This document shows positions 33,398 to 45,397 of a stretch of 64,000 nucleotides of DNA, one piece after another. The translations under genes were made by a program, and so were the position numbers. Below the pieces are notes generated by a model. The model did no database searches, had not been told where the DNA came from, and was given only the letters and a program-made list of their open reading frames with translations. Every line of letters begins with the position of its first letter. Position 1 is the stretch's first letter. The stretch is from Mayamaea pseudoterrestris (Eukaryota > Bacillariophyta > Bacillariophyceae > Sellaphorales > Sellaphoraceae): the NCBI GenBank assembly GCA_027923505.1, contig BROI01000009.1:434001-498000 (forward strand), written 5' to 3'.

Positions 33398-33850
33398 ATG
33401 ACCATGACGATGCTTGCCGGCCGCTCCCGACTGCTTCTGCGGTTCGTCCAAAGTAATCAGCACCAGCAACTAACTCGAATCGATTCTCGAACAATTTCAA
33501 AGGCAAACAATTTAGACGAGATTAAGCCCGACTCTGCATCCGTTTCCAATGAAGTCAAACTCAAGAATGGCGCCCTAGCCGCGACACTCGTCGCCTTTTG
33601 TTTTGGCGTCGCTTGGTATTCTACTTATGCGGTCGGGCAAGCCGGAGGTGGAGCCGAAGATCCTATAGCAGCGCTTCGAAACGAAGCCTCTGCTGCTCAG
33701 GAAAAACAAGAACGGGAGAATCGTCACGCCAATGAAGCGAATGAATTAATGAAGCAGTTTCAATCTGGCGAACATGATCCTGATCGAATTGACGAGGAAG
33801 ACGTCGCAGATAACAGGACTCCGAAAAGACCATGGTATAAAGCTTGGTAG
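33398..33850 (+). CDS. Small mitochondrial-type membrane protein, possibly COA3-like
   Basis: From the ATG at 33,398 (150 residues; the frame opens at 33,317, but that part overlaps a simple repeat). An Arg-rich, acid-poor head (MTMTMLAGRSRLLLRFVQSN) looks like a mitochondrial presequence. A single hydrophobic span follows (NGALAATLVAFCFGVAWYST) and then a charged helix (AAQEKQERENRHANEANELM) and an acidic tail. The layout, with YAVGQ just after the span, resembles the cytochrome-oxidase assembly factor COA3, but the match is weak and rests on layout. It converges with the 83-residue gene, 108 bp apart. Confidence 0.5.
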   Translation: MTMTMLAGRSRLLLRFVQSNQHQQLTRIDSRTISKANNLDEIKPDSASVSNEVKLKNGALAATLVAFCFGVAWYSTYAVGQAGGGAEDPIAALRNEASAAQEKQERENRHANEANELMKQFQSGEHDPDRIDEEDVADNRTPKRPWYKAW

Positions 33851-33958
33851 ATCAGTAGTAAAGGATAGTAAAAGCTACTTAATAACGCAATATAGCAACG
33901 CATCATTCACCGCTGCTACTCCAGTCGTCCAGTCGTAGCTTCACTGTTAATAATTGGA

Positions 33959-34375
33959 CTACTTTTTAGCCAAAACGAGGCTTGGATCATCCTCCGCCGC
34001 ATGCTTGCACCAGTATTGACTTGGAATATGGCGTATTGGAGGAATCGGCCGACGCTCTCGGTCAGAGCTAATCTTGATAAGGCCCATCAACATGACGCCA
34101 ACGGCAAGGCCTGCCATGGCAGTATTTCCCTTCCAATTGGCAGGGATGTTCCACCATCCTCCTGCAGGGGACCAGACCTGATTAAATGATATCGGAAATA
34201 GTTATTGAGCATGAGCAAGAGCAAGGACGAAAGGGGAAAGATTTTACGAGGCACAGGACGCGAGCAAGCAAGACGTGCTCGTTCCAAACTCCAAGCTGTC
34301 CGAATGCCATTGTACATCGTCCCTTATGTACACGATACTCACCTTTGGTACGTAAAACCAGCCTCCGCCGCCCAT
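33959..34375 (-). CDS. Split 83-residue gene, probable mitochondrial membrane subunit
   Basis: Exon 1 (34,375-34,343, 11 codons) and exon 2 (34,177-33,959) join across a 165-bp intron with GTGAGT donor and ATCAG acceptor. The product begins MGGGGWFYVPKVWSPAGGWW, continues NIPANWKGNTAMAG with a hydrophobic span (MAGLAVGVMLMGLIKIS), and ends ERRPIPPIRHIPSQYWCKHA plus a short tail to KK. The intron falls between PK and VW. Small size, a Gly start, one span, and an Arg/Pro-rich IPSQ.W end resemble accessory subunits of respiratory complexes, but I cannot name it. Because exon 1 is only 33 bases, simple ORF scans would miss it. Conserved-looking Trp/Gly/Pro pattern plus good splice sites argue that it is real. 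Confidence 0.6.
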
Positions 34376-35662
34376 ACTATTGTCTAAATTAATAACGAAG
34401 CGCAAAGATCGAGTCGTTCCGACGACCGCGATGTATGGCCATGGTGGCGCGATGACGCAAGGGTCTTCAACTATCGGTATGAAAACGAGGACTGTCAATG
34501 ACTTTGGATATTTTCAAAACATATATTCACTATACGACATACAGTACAAAAGGATGAACTGCACGATTGATTTTTGCACTTCACTCACCGACTCGCCAAC
34601 GAACTTGGAAGACTCGTGTCTCGTGTTTGGCTGCTATCGCTTGCTGACTGTTGTTGCTTCCAATCAACAACTGAAAAAGCATCATTATCAGCCACGGAAG
34701 TTGACCCGACCGATGCCTCGTTAAGCATGGGAAGGCGCTGCGTTTCGTAATGTTCAATCTTGTCACTTGCATTCAATCCACTTGTCACGCAAGGACTGCC
34801 AAGTGCCATGGGCATGAGGACGGTCGTGTGATACTGAACAAGAATCTCCTTTGTTGCACGCTGCACTCGAAGTGTAGGACAGTAGGACAGGACCTTCGTT
34901 GTCGAAGATGTGACATGGGGACATAAGAACCAGCCTTGGTTTTCATCCTTCTTGTTAGGTAGTAAATTTAGTTGGCAACATCGTCGATGCAGCTACCAGT
35001 ACTTCTACGAACAAGTTAGCGACCGACTATTATCATATCGCAGGATGTAACGCATCATTTGATTGGATGCGGCAAAACTGTGAATTGTACGTTAGTTTGT
35101 AGAGGGTTCGAAGGGCGCATCGTGCATGCTGACAGTTGACAGAGACAAACAAGTATCAACGACCATTCACCTTCGATATTATTTTTTCTACAGCAACAGA
35201 TCGTGAGCAGCTCGACATTGATACTATAGTTTGAAAAGTCTATATTCAAACTCTTCAACAGTGTCAATCTTCATGCTTTGTTTCGCTCCAGGTTCAGTTG
35301 AGTTGACTGGTTGTATGATTCCCTGCCAAGCACCTTGGCGCATGAGCAATGAAGAGTCGAGCATATTCTAGATAGGCAGTACGAACATTCTTTCTGGTTT
35401 GAAATGCATTTCGTTGGTGCTTTGCTGCCATGACATACGCCAGTCAGTAAGAAAGTTGTGTTTCAGTAGTAATGTACATGCATTACTGTGTTGTAAACTA
35501 TAAGACTCTTTCATGTATATCATACGACACCGAGCAATCTTTTCCCAACCTTTCAATTCTCAAATCATTTCAATTCTCAAATCTCAATGCCTTCCTCCTC
35601 TATTCCAACTACTCGCACCATATTGTGGCATGCGCCGGCAGCTGCGTCATGCGCATCGTCTC
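34376..35662. other. Intergenic, 1.3 kb
   Basis: It should carry the promoter of the split small gene and the 3' flank of the Cys/His gene. A minus frame at 34,585-34,866 is mildly protein-like (Ser/Asp-rich) but unassigned. Nothing else is seen. Confidence 0.4.
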
Positions 35663-37450
35663 TTACAGATTCTGGTGTTGATGATAGATAGGCCGCGGCT
35701 GTCTGCTCGTAGCCGCTGCGGGCCTACCATGATTCCCTTGATGAAAGTGTTCTCCGTCAGCATCTATGCCGTGCAAACGTGACCAAATCTTTTCAAAGAA
35801 CAATTTGCGTGATCCGCGACGATTCTTGAGCGTCTGATGCTGCTGCTGCAACATGGCCAGCTCGTCCTTGATAGGCTGTGGACAGCGACGGCACTTCATA
35901 ATGTGGTTGTATATATTGCGATCCGAATTGGCAGACGTCAATGCCGCCAACGAGCCAGGAAAGTATCGACCGAAACCAGCCTTGCCCTTGCAGTGTCGAC
36001 ACTGCATGCCGGGATATCCGATAGGACTATCCTTCACCTTGCTCCGACCTCCCGCTCGGTCCTCCTCGGAAAAGTAACACTGCTCCATCTGGTCAAGCAA
36101 AACGTACAGGTAGTCCTTAACGAGCGACTTGTCTTCGTCATGTACGACTGGTTGACCTGGCAATTGCATAGCCACTGGTTCCAAGTCTACCAATGCCGAC
36201 GCTACCAACAGAGGCGATGCTGGCTGGCCATTTTCATTTCCAAATGGAGCAGAAACATTCCGCGCAGCCTCGTGATCCTCTACCACGAGCAGCGGCACCG
36301 CGCGATGCTCAATATTTTGCCCAGGCGGACGAACAAACCGAATCCCATGGTTCGTATTTGCCAGTCCAATGCGCCTCGCGCTCTCCTCCCAGTACTGCCG
36401 ACGACCACCCGCGCCCGACTTGCTAGTTTTGCACAGCTCAGCCATGCTCAATCGCACCCAATTGGGAATATCTTCGCACACCAACGAATGCCGACGCTGC
36501 CACGTTTCAATTGAGTGATAGATATTCTTAAGCGAGCTCGGAAAGCAGACTGCTCGTTCCCGACGTGGACTTGATGGATGGTGCACATCGAATTCGGCAA
36601 CGTGATGTAGGCCGCTTTCATGTCCAAGGTTGGCTCCTCTTCCGACATGTCCATGATCTTGCTTCGGCGCACAAAAACAGCAGCGAATGCCGACCTGACC
36701 AGGAACGACCCGACTTCCGTGCGAGCGACCAAACTGCGACTCGCTTGCGTCCTTTGGTGTGGCCGTAAAAGCTTCCACGCAGTACCGCCGAATAAAGGAA
36801 TGGAGCGGACTGAGAAAGTCGTCGTCCTCTGGTAAAGACAAGGAGCAGGTTCCTTCATAGTAATATGCGGGCTGCTGCTTATCGTTCCGGTTATCGTCAT
36901 TATTGGCGCTGCTCATGCTTGCGATTGCGTCTTGTTGCGGTTGCTGCTGCATTGTAAAAAGGCTTGTAGTTGCATTCGTGTGACTGTTTGTGGCTGCGTG
37001 TGCCAAGGGAAGCATGCCAACAGGCGACACCAAATCAAGGAGAGCCGTCGTTGCATGAGTGTTTCCGTTATAGCTGGCGTGATGACTGTATGGATATTGC
37101 GAGTATGGATCAAATTTCGATTCATTCTTCCACGATGACTCGTATGGATGTGACGAGGACGCTGCTGCCAAATGTGAAGGAATGCTCAGCAAGGCAGCTG
37201 CAGCATTAAGAACTGTATTGTCTCCTTGCTGCTGCATCGTGGCATGTGGGTCCGTTGTGAAAATGTTAGTTGGTTCAATGTTCACTGCGTCGGCTCCGCT
37301 TGCTTCATCAAGTCCATGCTGCTGCTGCTGCTGCGGCTGCGGCTGCGGATACATTTGCTCTGGCGGTGGTGGCGGCTGCTGCGGATAACAGTCCATTTTA
37401 TACCTAGACGGCAATACCCCTTCTGCTGGAATCAATCGTTCCATATGCAA
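35663..37450 (-). CDS. Gln-rich protein with two Cys/His domains, probably nuclear
   Basis: One exon, 595 residues. The first 200 are low-complexity (Gln, Pro, Asn, His, Tyr), like an activation domain. Two related modules follow. Module 1: DDDFLSPLHSFIRRYCVEAF, GQVGIRCCFC, then RERAVCFPSSLKNIYHSIET and RRHSLVCEDIP; a helix with QYWEESARRIGL and GIRF comes after. Module 2: SLVKDYLYVLLDQMEQCYF, GYPGMQCRHC, FGRYFPGSLAALT, NIYNHIMKCRRCP. Each has C-x2-C, a (F)P(S/G)SL block, and a downstream His/Cys pair, so each could bind one zinc. I recall proteins with this DDFLSPLHCFVR-type block in diatom genomes but no named function. DNA or RNA binding is inference. Confidence 0.75.
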   Translation of the reverse strand: MHMERLIPAEGVLPSRYKMDCYPQQPPPPPEQMYPQPQPQQQQQHGLDEASGADAVNIEPTNIFTTDPHATMQQQGDNTVLNAAAALLSIPSHLAAASSSHPYESSWKNESKFDPYSQYPYSHHASYNGNTHATTALLDLVSPVGMLPLAHAATNSHTNATTSLFTMQQQPQQDAIASMSSANNDDNRNDKQQPAYYYEGTCSLSLPEDDDFLSPLHSFIRRYCVEAFTATPKDASESQFGRSHGSRVVPGQVGIRCCFCAPKQDHGHVGRGANLGHESGLHHVAEFDVHHPSSPRRERAVCFPSSLKNIYHSIETWQRRHSLVCEDIPNWVRLSMAELCKTSKSGAGGRRQYWEESARRIGLANTNHGIRFVRPPGQNIEHRAVPLLVVEDHEAARNVSAPFGNENGQPASPLLVASALVDLEPVAMQLPGQPVVHDEDKSLVKDYLYVLLDQMEQCYFSEEDRAGGRSKVKDSPIGYPGMQCRHCKGKAGFGRYFPGSLAALTSANSDRNIYNHIMKCRRCPQPIKDELAMLQQQHQTLKNRRGSRKLFFEKIWSRLHGIDADGEHFHQGNHGRPAAATSRQPRPIYHQHQNL

Positions 37451-39542
37451 ACCATGCCTGCAGCATCGGTTTTGTGGTGCTCTCCGATTCTGCGTGTTCG
37501 CTCGTTGGTCGCCCTCTCTCGATGGACGTCTCGTCGAAATCGGAGGAATGTTTCGACGGCGGATTGAGAATTTCCGGTGAACGTTCGTCAGGCTATATTC
37601 AATGACTCATAATTATCATTGCCTTGACGCCAGCCTACGCCAGAGCATAATGATTGAATCCGTCCCCTCAAATCGGGCGTCAGAATCCTATATGGATCAC
37701 TATATCGGCAGTCCAATAAGATGAGAGCCCGACTGTCAACGATACCGCTGACTGAAACAATGATTCACATCGACGTTCCGTCCCCGACGAATCGAAGAAA
37801 CCTTCCTTCACCTGCTTGAACAACGATCGGTAGTCGGCCATGAATACTAGAGCCGTAGTCACAAGGAGAAAGACCAATCGCATTCTCTAGTCGCATGCTA
37901 TCATCGGCGCAAAGGAAGTTTACAATAGGTGAACAAGAGGTGCTTGGTATATGAAGCGCTCAAGGAATACAGAGACATTTTTGCTTGGATAGGAGGTACT
38001 ACGCATTAATACCATGAACAAGCCATCACTCGAACCACCATGGATGGCTGGTGAAATCTACGGTCTATAATGACGCAGCCATTGGCGGCGCAAACGACTT
38101 TTGTTTGTATTGGAACAGCGACAGGAAGCAGTAGTAATGGATTAGCCATCGGGCAGTACCCAAATAACTCGCGAGCAACTCGCGAGGTTAGAAGATTTGA
38201 CACCGACCGCCCTGTCAATCAGCCGCGTGTGTTCGTCCGCCGTGCACACCGTTCAAACGAGCACAACATTCAAACCAGCAGGTCAGTCGACCAGCGGTTA
38301 AAGCCACCGATGGCAGCGAACTTGGAAGACTCAAAAGGAACGGACTTGAGCAATTTATATCGAGCCAATTCGTAGTCGGCGATGCAAGCCCCAGTCAAAC
38401 GACATGATGGCAAGGCACGCGACATCAACCACACAGCCGGTTAGAAATTGGACATGTCCAAGGTTGGTACACGCGTACTCCCTTGCATGAAAGACAACCA
38501 TGTCAATCATTTCCGCGAGATCTGCCAAAAATGATGTATTGTTGGAATAAGAATTATCGACGCTCTCTGTCCCACATACGCGACTCGGCTGAATGCGACA
38601 TGTTTTTTCCTCCAAACAACATACTCAATCGTTTCGCATGTGTTATCATCAGCCACGAGACATTTTGCCGAGTAGTGTAGGTTGCAGCATACTGGTACGG
38701 CCGTGCGATGCGATAGACTGCTGAGATGATCTTCACCGTATCGGTCCGATATCGACGTTGTAAAAGATGTTGCGATTTGCTGTCATCTTTTCCGCGCCAC
38801 AAATGGTGTAGCCAATTATATGAACATGCTGCAGTCGTTCATTATCCTCTCTGTATCGGCCCAAGCAGGCTTGTTTGGTTCCCGCAGTGCTGGTGTGCAT
38901 ATAAAATACTCGTGCCTCGTATTGCACTCGTCGCCTTTCGTGAACACGTTGATCTCGTCGTGTCGGTTGTAGACGGAAATGTCGCGCCAGGCTACCAAGA
39001 GTTATACGTCTACGTTATCCGCAACCACCGCTTCAGTCCCCAACCATGGTGACGCATCACAACAGACGTGCCTTTGATGATGACTTTTGAAGCAGCAGGC
39101 AGCAGCAGGGAAACAACATGAAAGGCTGGAACCGATGCTCCGCCGGTTTATCGCTCGCGATTAACCGCTCTGGTGACAGTGGCATGCTCACTTGTCAGCT
39201 ATGACATGGCTGACTCGCTGGAGGAAAGCAAGTCGTGACATCTTGTAAGTCATAATGATGCTACCGATAGTTTGCACGTTGCACCATCGTTCTGATCGAC
39301 GACGTCTGTCACTCTGCCGACTGACGGAACATGGGCGTTTCCAACGTCAAAAAGAAAGCACAGCACTATTCTCAAAGACCCGAACGGCTCAACTTGCAAC
39401 CAGGAGAATATACAGTATGGTCCATCCACCATCAGCATGTACATGCGATGTGCGATGCGCAAGAATGATCTCGTGCAATTTATAGTCAAAATCGCATCGG
39501 GAATGGATAAAACCCGCTGAGACATGCGTCGACTCGATCGAA
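37451..39542. other. Gene-poor interval of 2.1 kb left of the retroelement
   Basis: A minus frame at 37,680-37,883 (67 codons) opens MRLVFLLVTTALVFMADYRS, which looks like a signal peptide and could be a first exon or a small secreted protein; evidence is thin. Other frames are unremarkable. Confidence 0.35.
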
Positions 39543-39547
39543 GGATC
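39543..39547. repeat. Target-site duplication GGATC, left
   Basis: GGATC directly before the first LTR is repeated directly after the last LTR (50,831-50,835). A 5-bp duplication is usual for Ty1/copia integration. It shows that the outer ends belong to one insertion event. Confidence 0.85.
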
Positions 39548-39900
39548 TGTTGATCTCTCCGAGCATCAATCCGATTCCCAAGGAAGAACCTCAATTCCGG
39601 CCGGCGCGCACATTACCTAAGAAACAGCGCCGGCATGCCAACCTCTCTATATGTTATATGGCTAATTCCTACAAGCCGTATCTATATCAATCCCGTTGCC
39701 TCCAGTTGGCGAGTCGGCGAGGGATGGATCTTGAGCTCCATCCGAGTCGCATGCGACATCCCCTCCAACAGCTCACAACTTGGCAATCTCGTCTTCTACG
39801 TTGCCTCCATGCCATTGACCTTTCAATACTACAGCATAACCAGCAATCTAATCAATCATTCACTACTAACAATAGAGTACTGCGCAACTTAGCATTAGCA
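39548..39900 (+). repeat. LTR 1 (353 bp)
   Basis: Begins TGTTGATCTCTCCGAGCATC and ends ACTTAGCATTAGCA. It differs from LTR 2 and LTR 3 by about eight substitutions (about 2%), unlike those two, which match each other. It carries a TATATGTTATATGG stretch that may hold the promoter. Confidence 0.9.
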
Positions 39901-42900
39901 GAGATTGCCAAGACCGAACATACCAAGCAAGCGATCCATCCAGGCTCTCCAACACTTGCTCCACCCGGCATTCTCTCGACACCTGCTGTCGAATCGACCA
40001 ACCAAGCAACAAGCTCTGCCTGAGCACCAAGCTTCCATCAAAAAAGCAACACCATGGCCGACTCCAAGCCCCTTTACCCGCATACAAAGTTTTCCCCAAT
40101 GGGAACGACAGGAACCATCACGTATGAGGAGTGTCAAGTCTTCAAGAACCAACTTCGAACCAACCTTTGATCAATCGTATCCGACTTTGGTAACGGCTTG
40201 ATGGGACACAGTCACCATTGCTACACTCAAGCAGAATATGACAACCTCTCACCCGGTGACCCATATGTTGCACAAGACTTCCCCGATAATGACCTTGGCC
40301 TGCCCAACAATGCGCCGGCAGCAGTCATCAAAGAAGCAACTCGCCAGCTTGCCATTCAAGTTGCACGTTTCAACCTAGACCGCAAAGTGGCTTCGTCCAC
40401 CAAGGCCATGATCATGGAATGCATGCAAGAAATGTACTACGAAAGCCTCCGCAACGATGACGACGGCTACTTCGGTGTCACTGTTCTCCAGCTCTACGAA
40501 CACATCATGGTGACATTTGGGCGCGTTACAAAAAAGGTACTCAGCACGAACTTGCTTGAAGCAAATGGCGCTTTCGATTTAATCGCACCAGTGGACAAAT
40601 ACATCAACAAGATGAATGCCTGTCGCCGCGTCGCAACGGCCGGCAACGAGCCTATCCTCGACTCACTAGCCATCCGCCTCACCGAAGCAGCCATAACAGC
40701 AACTGGCCAGTTCACCAACGAACTCAACGCACGCATGAACCGCATGGATGCGGATCTCCCAGAGATGTGGGCACAGTTTTGTGTCTGGCTCCACCGTGTC
40801 GACGAAACACGCCGCAACAACAAGACGGCGGCCAATGCGGGCTTCCATGGCCAAGCAAACCATGTCCAAGAGAAAGTCAAAGCGAGTACTGTCCAAGAGT
40901 TCTCTCCAGAAACATTAGCGGCATGCTTTGCGCTCTTTGCGCAAGCCAACGCGGCGACGGCGCTCAGCAACACAACGAACACGCATAACAATCAAGTTCC
41001 TCGCGTCAAGAAGTATTGCTGGACGCACGGCGGATGCGGGCATACAAGCCAACAGTGCACTCACCAAAAGGAAGGACATCAAGTCGCGGCCACTTGGGCG
41101 AACAAGATGAATGGCAAGGAAGGAAACCTCACCTACCGCAACAACGGCAACCGCTCCACGCAGGAATAGGATGGAGGGACGGCATCAGCTAATAGTTCAA
41201 CTAATAAACAGTGGTTAAATGAACTTGATGTCTCCTCCCCACCTATACACTGTAAAGCAATCGCCGACACCGGATGCACCGGCCATTACATCACATCCAT
41301 GCTCCCGTACTCAAACAAGCAGCCAGCTTCACCAGGAATCACCGTCACAGTCCCCAATGGCACCACCATGCAGTCCACGCACACAGTACTCCTAGATCTA
41401 CCAGGATGCTCGCCCGCTGCACGCCAGGCGCATGTTTTCCCAGACATGGCAATGTCTCTACTCTCCATTGGCGCACTATGCGACGATGGCTGCACCGCAG
41501 AGTTCACAGCAACAACAGTCACAGTCTCCAAAGGCGACCAAATCATACTCGCAGGGACACGAGACAGTGACACAAAACTTTGGTCATGCAACATGAACCA
41601 GCACCTACCGACAAGCACAAACTATGCACTCTCCATGTATCAGCCTCACACAGTCGCTGACCGCGTGGCCTACCTCAGCGCCACCATGGGATCTCCAACA
41701 GTTTCCACCTTGTGCAAAGCGCTGGATAATGGGCATCTCACCACGTTCCCCAGTGTCACCTCCCAGCAAGTACGAGCTCATCCACCGCGATCCACAGCAA
41801 GTGCAAAAGGACACCTTGATCAGACCAGAAAAAATGTTCGCTCTACAAAAAAGCATGTCGCAAATCACGTCATCGACACTGCAGCTGACATTGAAGCCGA
41901 TATGTACCCAACTCAATCAGATCCACCAGCGCAACGCGAGCACCGCATTTGGGCAAGCGTCAAAGAAGCCACCGGAAAAGTGCATTCGGATCTCACAGGG
42001 CGTTTCATGCAAGTCTCCAGCTCAGGAAACACAAGCATGCTAGTCGTCTATGATGAAGACAGCAATGCGATTCTCGTCGAACCTTTGAAGAATAAGACAG
42101 GCGCCAGCATTGTTGCGGCGTACAAAAAGATCCATGAACTACTATGCTCTCGAGGACTCAAGCCACAGCTTTAACGCTTGGACAATGAAGCCTGCAAAGC
42201 ACTCAAGGACTTTATGCGCGAGCAAGACATTGATTTTCAATTGGTTCCTCCATACAATCACCGTCGCAATGCCGCAGAGCGTGCCATTCGCACATGGACA
42301 AACCACTTTGTTGCCATCCTCTGTGGCACCGATCCAAAGTTTCCACTCCGACACTGGGACCGCCTCCTCCCGCAGGCTGTCATCACACTTAATCTGCTTC
42401 GCACATCCAGAATCAATCCAAAACTTTCAGCGTATGCCCAGCTGCATGGTGCTTTTGATTTTAATCGAACACCAATGGCACCACCAGGAACGCGAGTCAT
42501 CATTCATGAGAAAGCAGATAAGCGCCAGTCCCAGTCGCCACACGGAGTTGATGGCTATTACCTTGGACCAGCAATGGAGCACTACCGCTGCTACCGAGTC
42601 TATGCCACTGAAACAGACGCTGAACGTATTGCCGACACTCTCGCTTGGTTTCCATCCCAAGTCGTCATGCCTACACCGTCTACCAACGACATAGTCTCCG
42701 CACTGATCAAGGACCTGCTCCATCTTCTACAAAATCCGCGACCATCCGCCCCTGTGGATCCTATAGTCTCGTCGCACACGGAAGAAATCAAACGCCTAGC
42801 AGCCATCTTTGCCTCCATGAACAACGTCGACGTCCCAGCTGACTTTATCACCCCACTCGGTACGCCCGCGGCGGACTCTCCAAGGGTGCCATCTAACCAG

Positions 42901-45044
42901 TCACCAATTGCTGAGCGACCAAGTGTACCCCCCGCCGAATCTCCAAGGGTGTCTGCAACACCGGCTATACCATGCGAGTCTCCAAGGGTGCCACAAGAAG
43001 AACCAGACACAACAAACGTCTTTGCGCCAATGCCAGCACCAACAAAAAGTGCCATCCATCGCGCGCGACACACAACGCCCAAGCAAGTAACGTTCAACAA
43101 CGCGTTGGTTTCCACAGCATCACGCTCCATCACGTATGCGCACGCTACACGCAATGCAGACCAACGCCGGCGCCGCCAAAAAGCAGCAACAACAAAAGCT
43201 GAACTCAAACAACGCATCGCATCCGCAGAGCGTTTCAATTTTCGCAAATGCAATCCCATTCAGCCCACTGAACGTGCCACTACCCGCTCACAGCATGGCA
43301 TCTACAAACCGTCCAGCAAGCTACAAGCCAATGCCGTCCTCGACGAGCAAACTGGCAAATCCCTCGAATACCGTCACCTCATTCAGGGTGATGAACAGGA
43401 AAAATGGAAGCGCGCCATGGCGATGGAATTAGGACGACTCTCCCAAGGATGCAAGCAGCAGCCCATTGATGGCACTGAAACACTGTTCTTCATCAGCCCC
43501 AAGGACATTCCACGCAACAAACAAGCCACCTACTGTCGCATTGTTGCCAGCATTCGCCCCAACAAAGAGGAAACATACCGCGTTCGCCTCACAGCAGGAG
43601 GAGACAGAATTGATTACCCTGGCCAAAAAAGCACTCCAGGTGCCGACATCCCCACTGTCCGCATCCTCCTCAACAGTGTCGTGTCAACTCCTGGTGCCAC
43701 TTTCCACACAGTTGACATCAGCAACTTCTACCTCGGCACGCCTATGGAAGAATATGAGTACATGAATCTCAACATCAAGGACATCCCACAATGCATCATT
43801 GACGAATATGATCTTACCTCCAAGGCAATCAATGGAAAAGTCACCGCCGAGCTCCGCAAGTCCATCCCAGGTTTGCCCCAAGCCGGTTACCTATCCTACC
43901 TCCGTTTACGCAAGCACCTTCTAGCACATGACTTCATTGAGCAATTGAACACACCAGGCCTCTTTACCCATGCCACACGGCCACTAGCCTTCTGCCTCGT
44001 CGTAGATGATTTTGGAATCAAAACAGTTGGATTGGAACACGTTGAATATCTAACAAGCGTTCTTGAAAAGCAATACAAAATCACCATTGACCTCAAAGGT
44101 GACAAGTTCCTCGGCCTGCAATTAAAATGGGACTATGTCAACCGCACAGTTGAACTCTCCATGCCCAATTACGTGAAGAATGCGCTGAAACGCCTACAAC
44201 ATCCAACACCCGCCACACCACAAGACTCTCCCTATCCATTCACGGAACCTGTCTATGGCACTAAAAAACAAATGGCCACTGAGGATACATCCCCGGCTCT
44301 GTCACCTAAAGGCGTCAAACACTTACAGATTGCCTGCGGCCTCTTCCTTTTCTACGCGCGCGCTGTTGACAACAGAATGCTCAAGCCACTCAACGCGCTT
44401 GCCTCACGGAAACCGACTGAAGACCTCAACCAAGCTCTCAATCAGTTTTTAGACTATGCAGCCAGCCACTCCAATGCCGTCCTGGTATTCAAAGCGAGCG
44501 GCATGTACCTTGTAACCGTCAGCGATGCCTCTTACCTATCTGAAGCCAATGCTCGATCCACATATGCCGGAATCCATTTCCTCTCCAATATGCCCACGGA
44601 TCCCACCAAGCCACCGCAAGCTAATGAGCCACTCCCTGAAGAGAATGGTGCCATCCATACCAGCGCCAAAATCCTCGACGTTGTTGTCTCCTCAGCCGCT
44701 GAAGCCGAACTGGGTGGACTCTTTCACAACGCCAAGGACGCCACTGTCTTCCGCCAAGTCCTCGAAGCCTTGGGACACAAGCAACCGCCTACCCTCATCC
44801 AAGTCGATAACAGTTGTGCGGTTGGCATTGCCAACAATGCCGTCAAGAACAAACGTTCCAAAGCCATGGACATGCGGTACTTTTGGATCAAGGATCGCGT
44901 CGCCCAAGGCCAGTTCATCGTCTACTGGCGCAAAGGCAGTGAAAACGCTGCTGACTACTTCACCAAGCATCATTCGACGGCTCACCATCGCCTCATGAGC
45001 AACAAGTATGTCAAGGACCTCCCAGGTCCTCCCTTGCAAGGGTG

Positions 45045-45397
45045 TGTTGATCTCTCCGAGCATCAATCCGATTCCCAAGGAAGAACCTCAAGGCCGGCCG
45101 GCGCGCACGTTACCTAAGTAACAGCGCCGGCATGCCAACCTCTCTATATGTTATATGGCTAATTCCTACAAGCCGTATCTATATCAATCCCGTTGCCTCC
45201 AGTTGGCGAGTCGGCGAGGGATGGATCTCGAGCTCCATCCGAGTCGCATGCGACATCCCCTCCAACAGCTCACAACTTGGCAATCTCGTCTTCTACGTTG
45301 CCTCCATGCCATTGACCTCTCAATACAACAGCATAACCAGCAATCTAAACAATCATTCACTACTAACAATAGAGTACTGCGCAACTTAGCATTAGCA
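45045..45397 (+). repeat. LTR 2 (353 bp, shared middle LTR)
   Basis: Same ends and length as LTR 1. It serves as 3' LTR of the first body and 5' LTR of the second. No difference from LTR 3 was seen on reading. Confidence 0.9.

Noticed and set aside
40494-45078. Minus-strand frames inside the copia bodies
   Set aside because: They mirror the element's own coding sequence and repeat identically in the second unit; shadows only.
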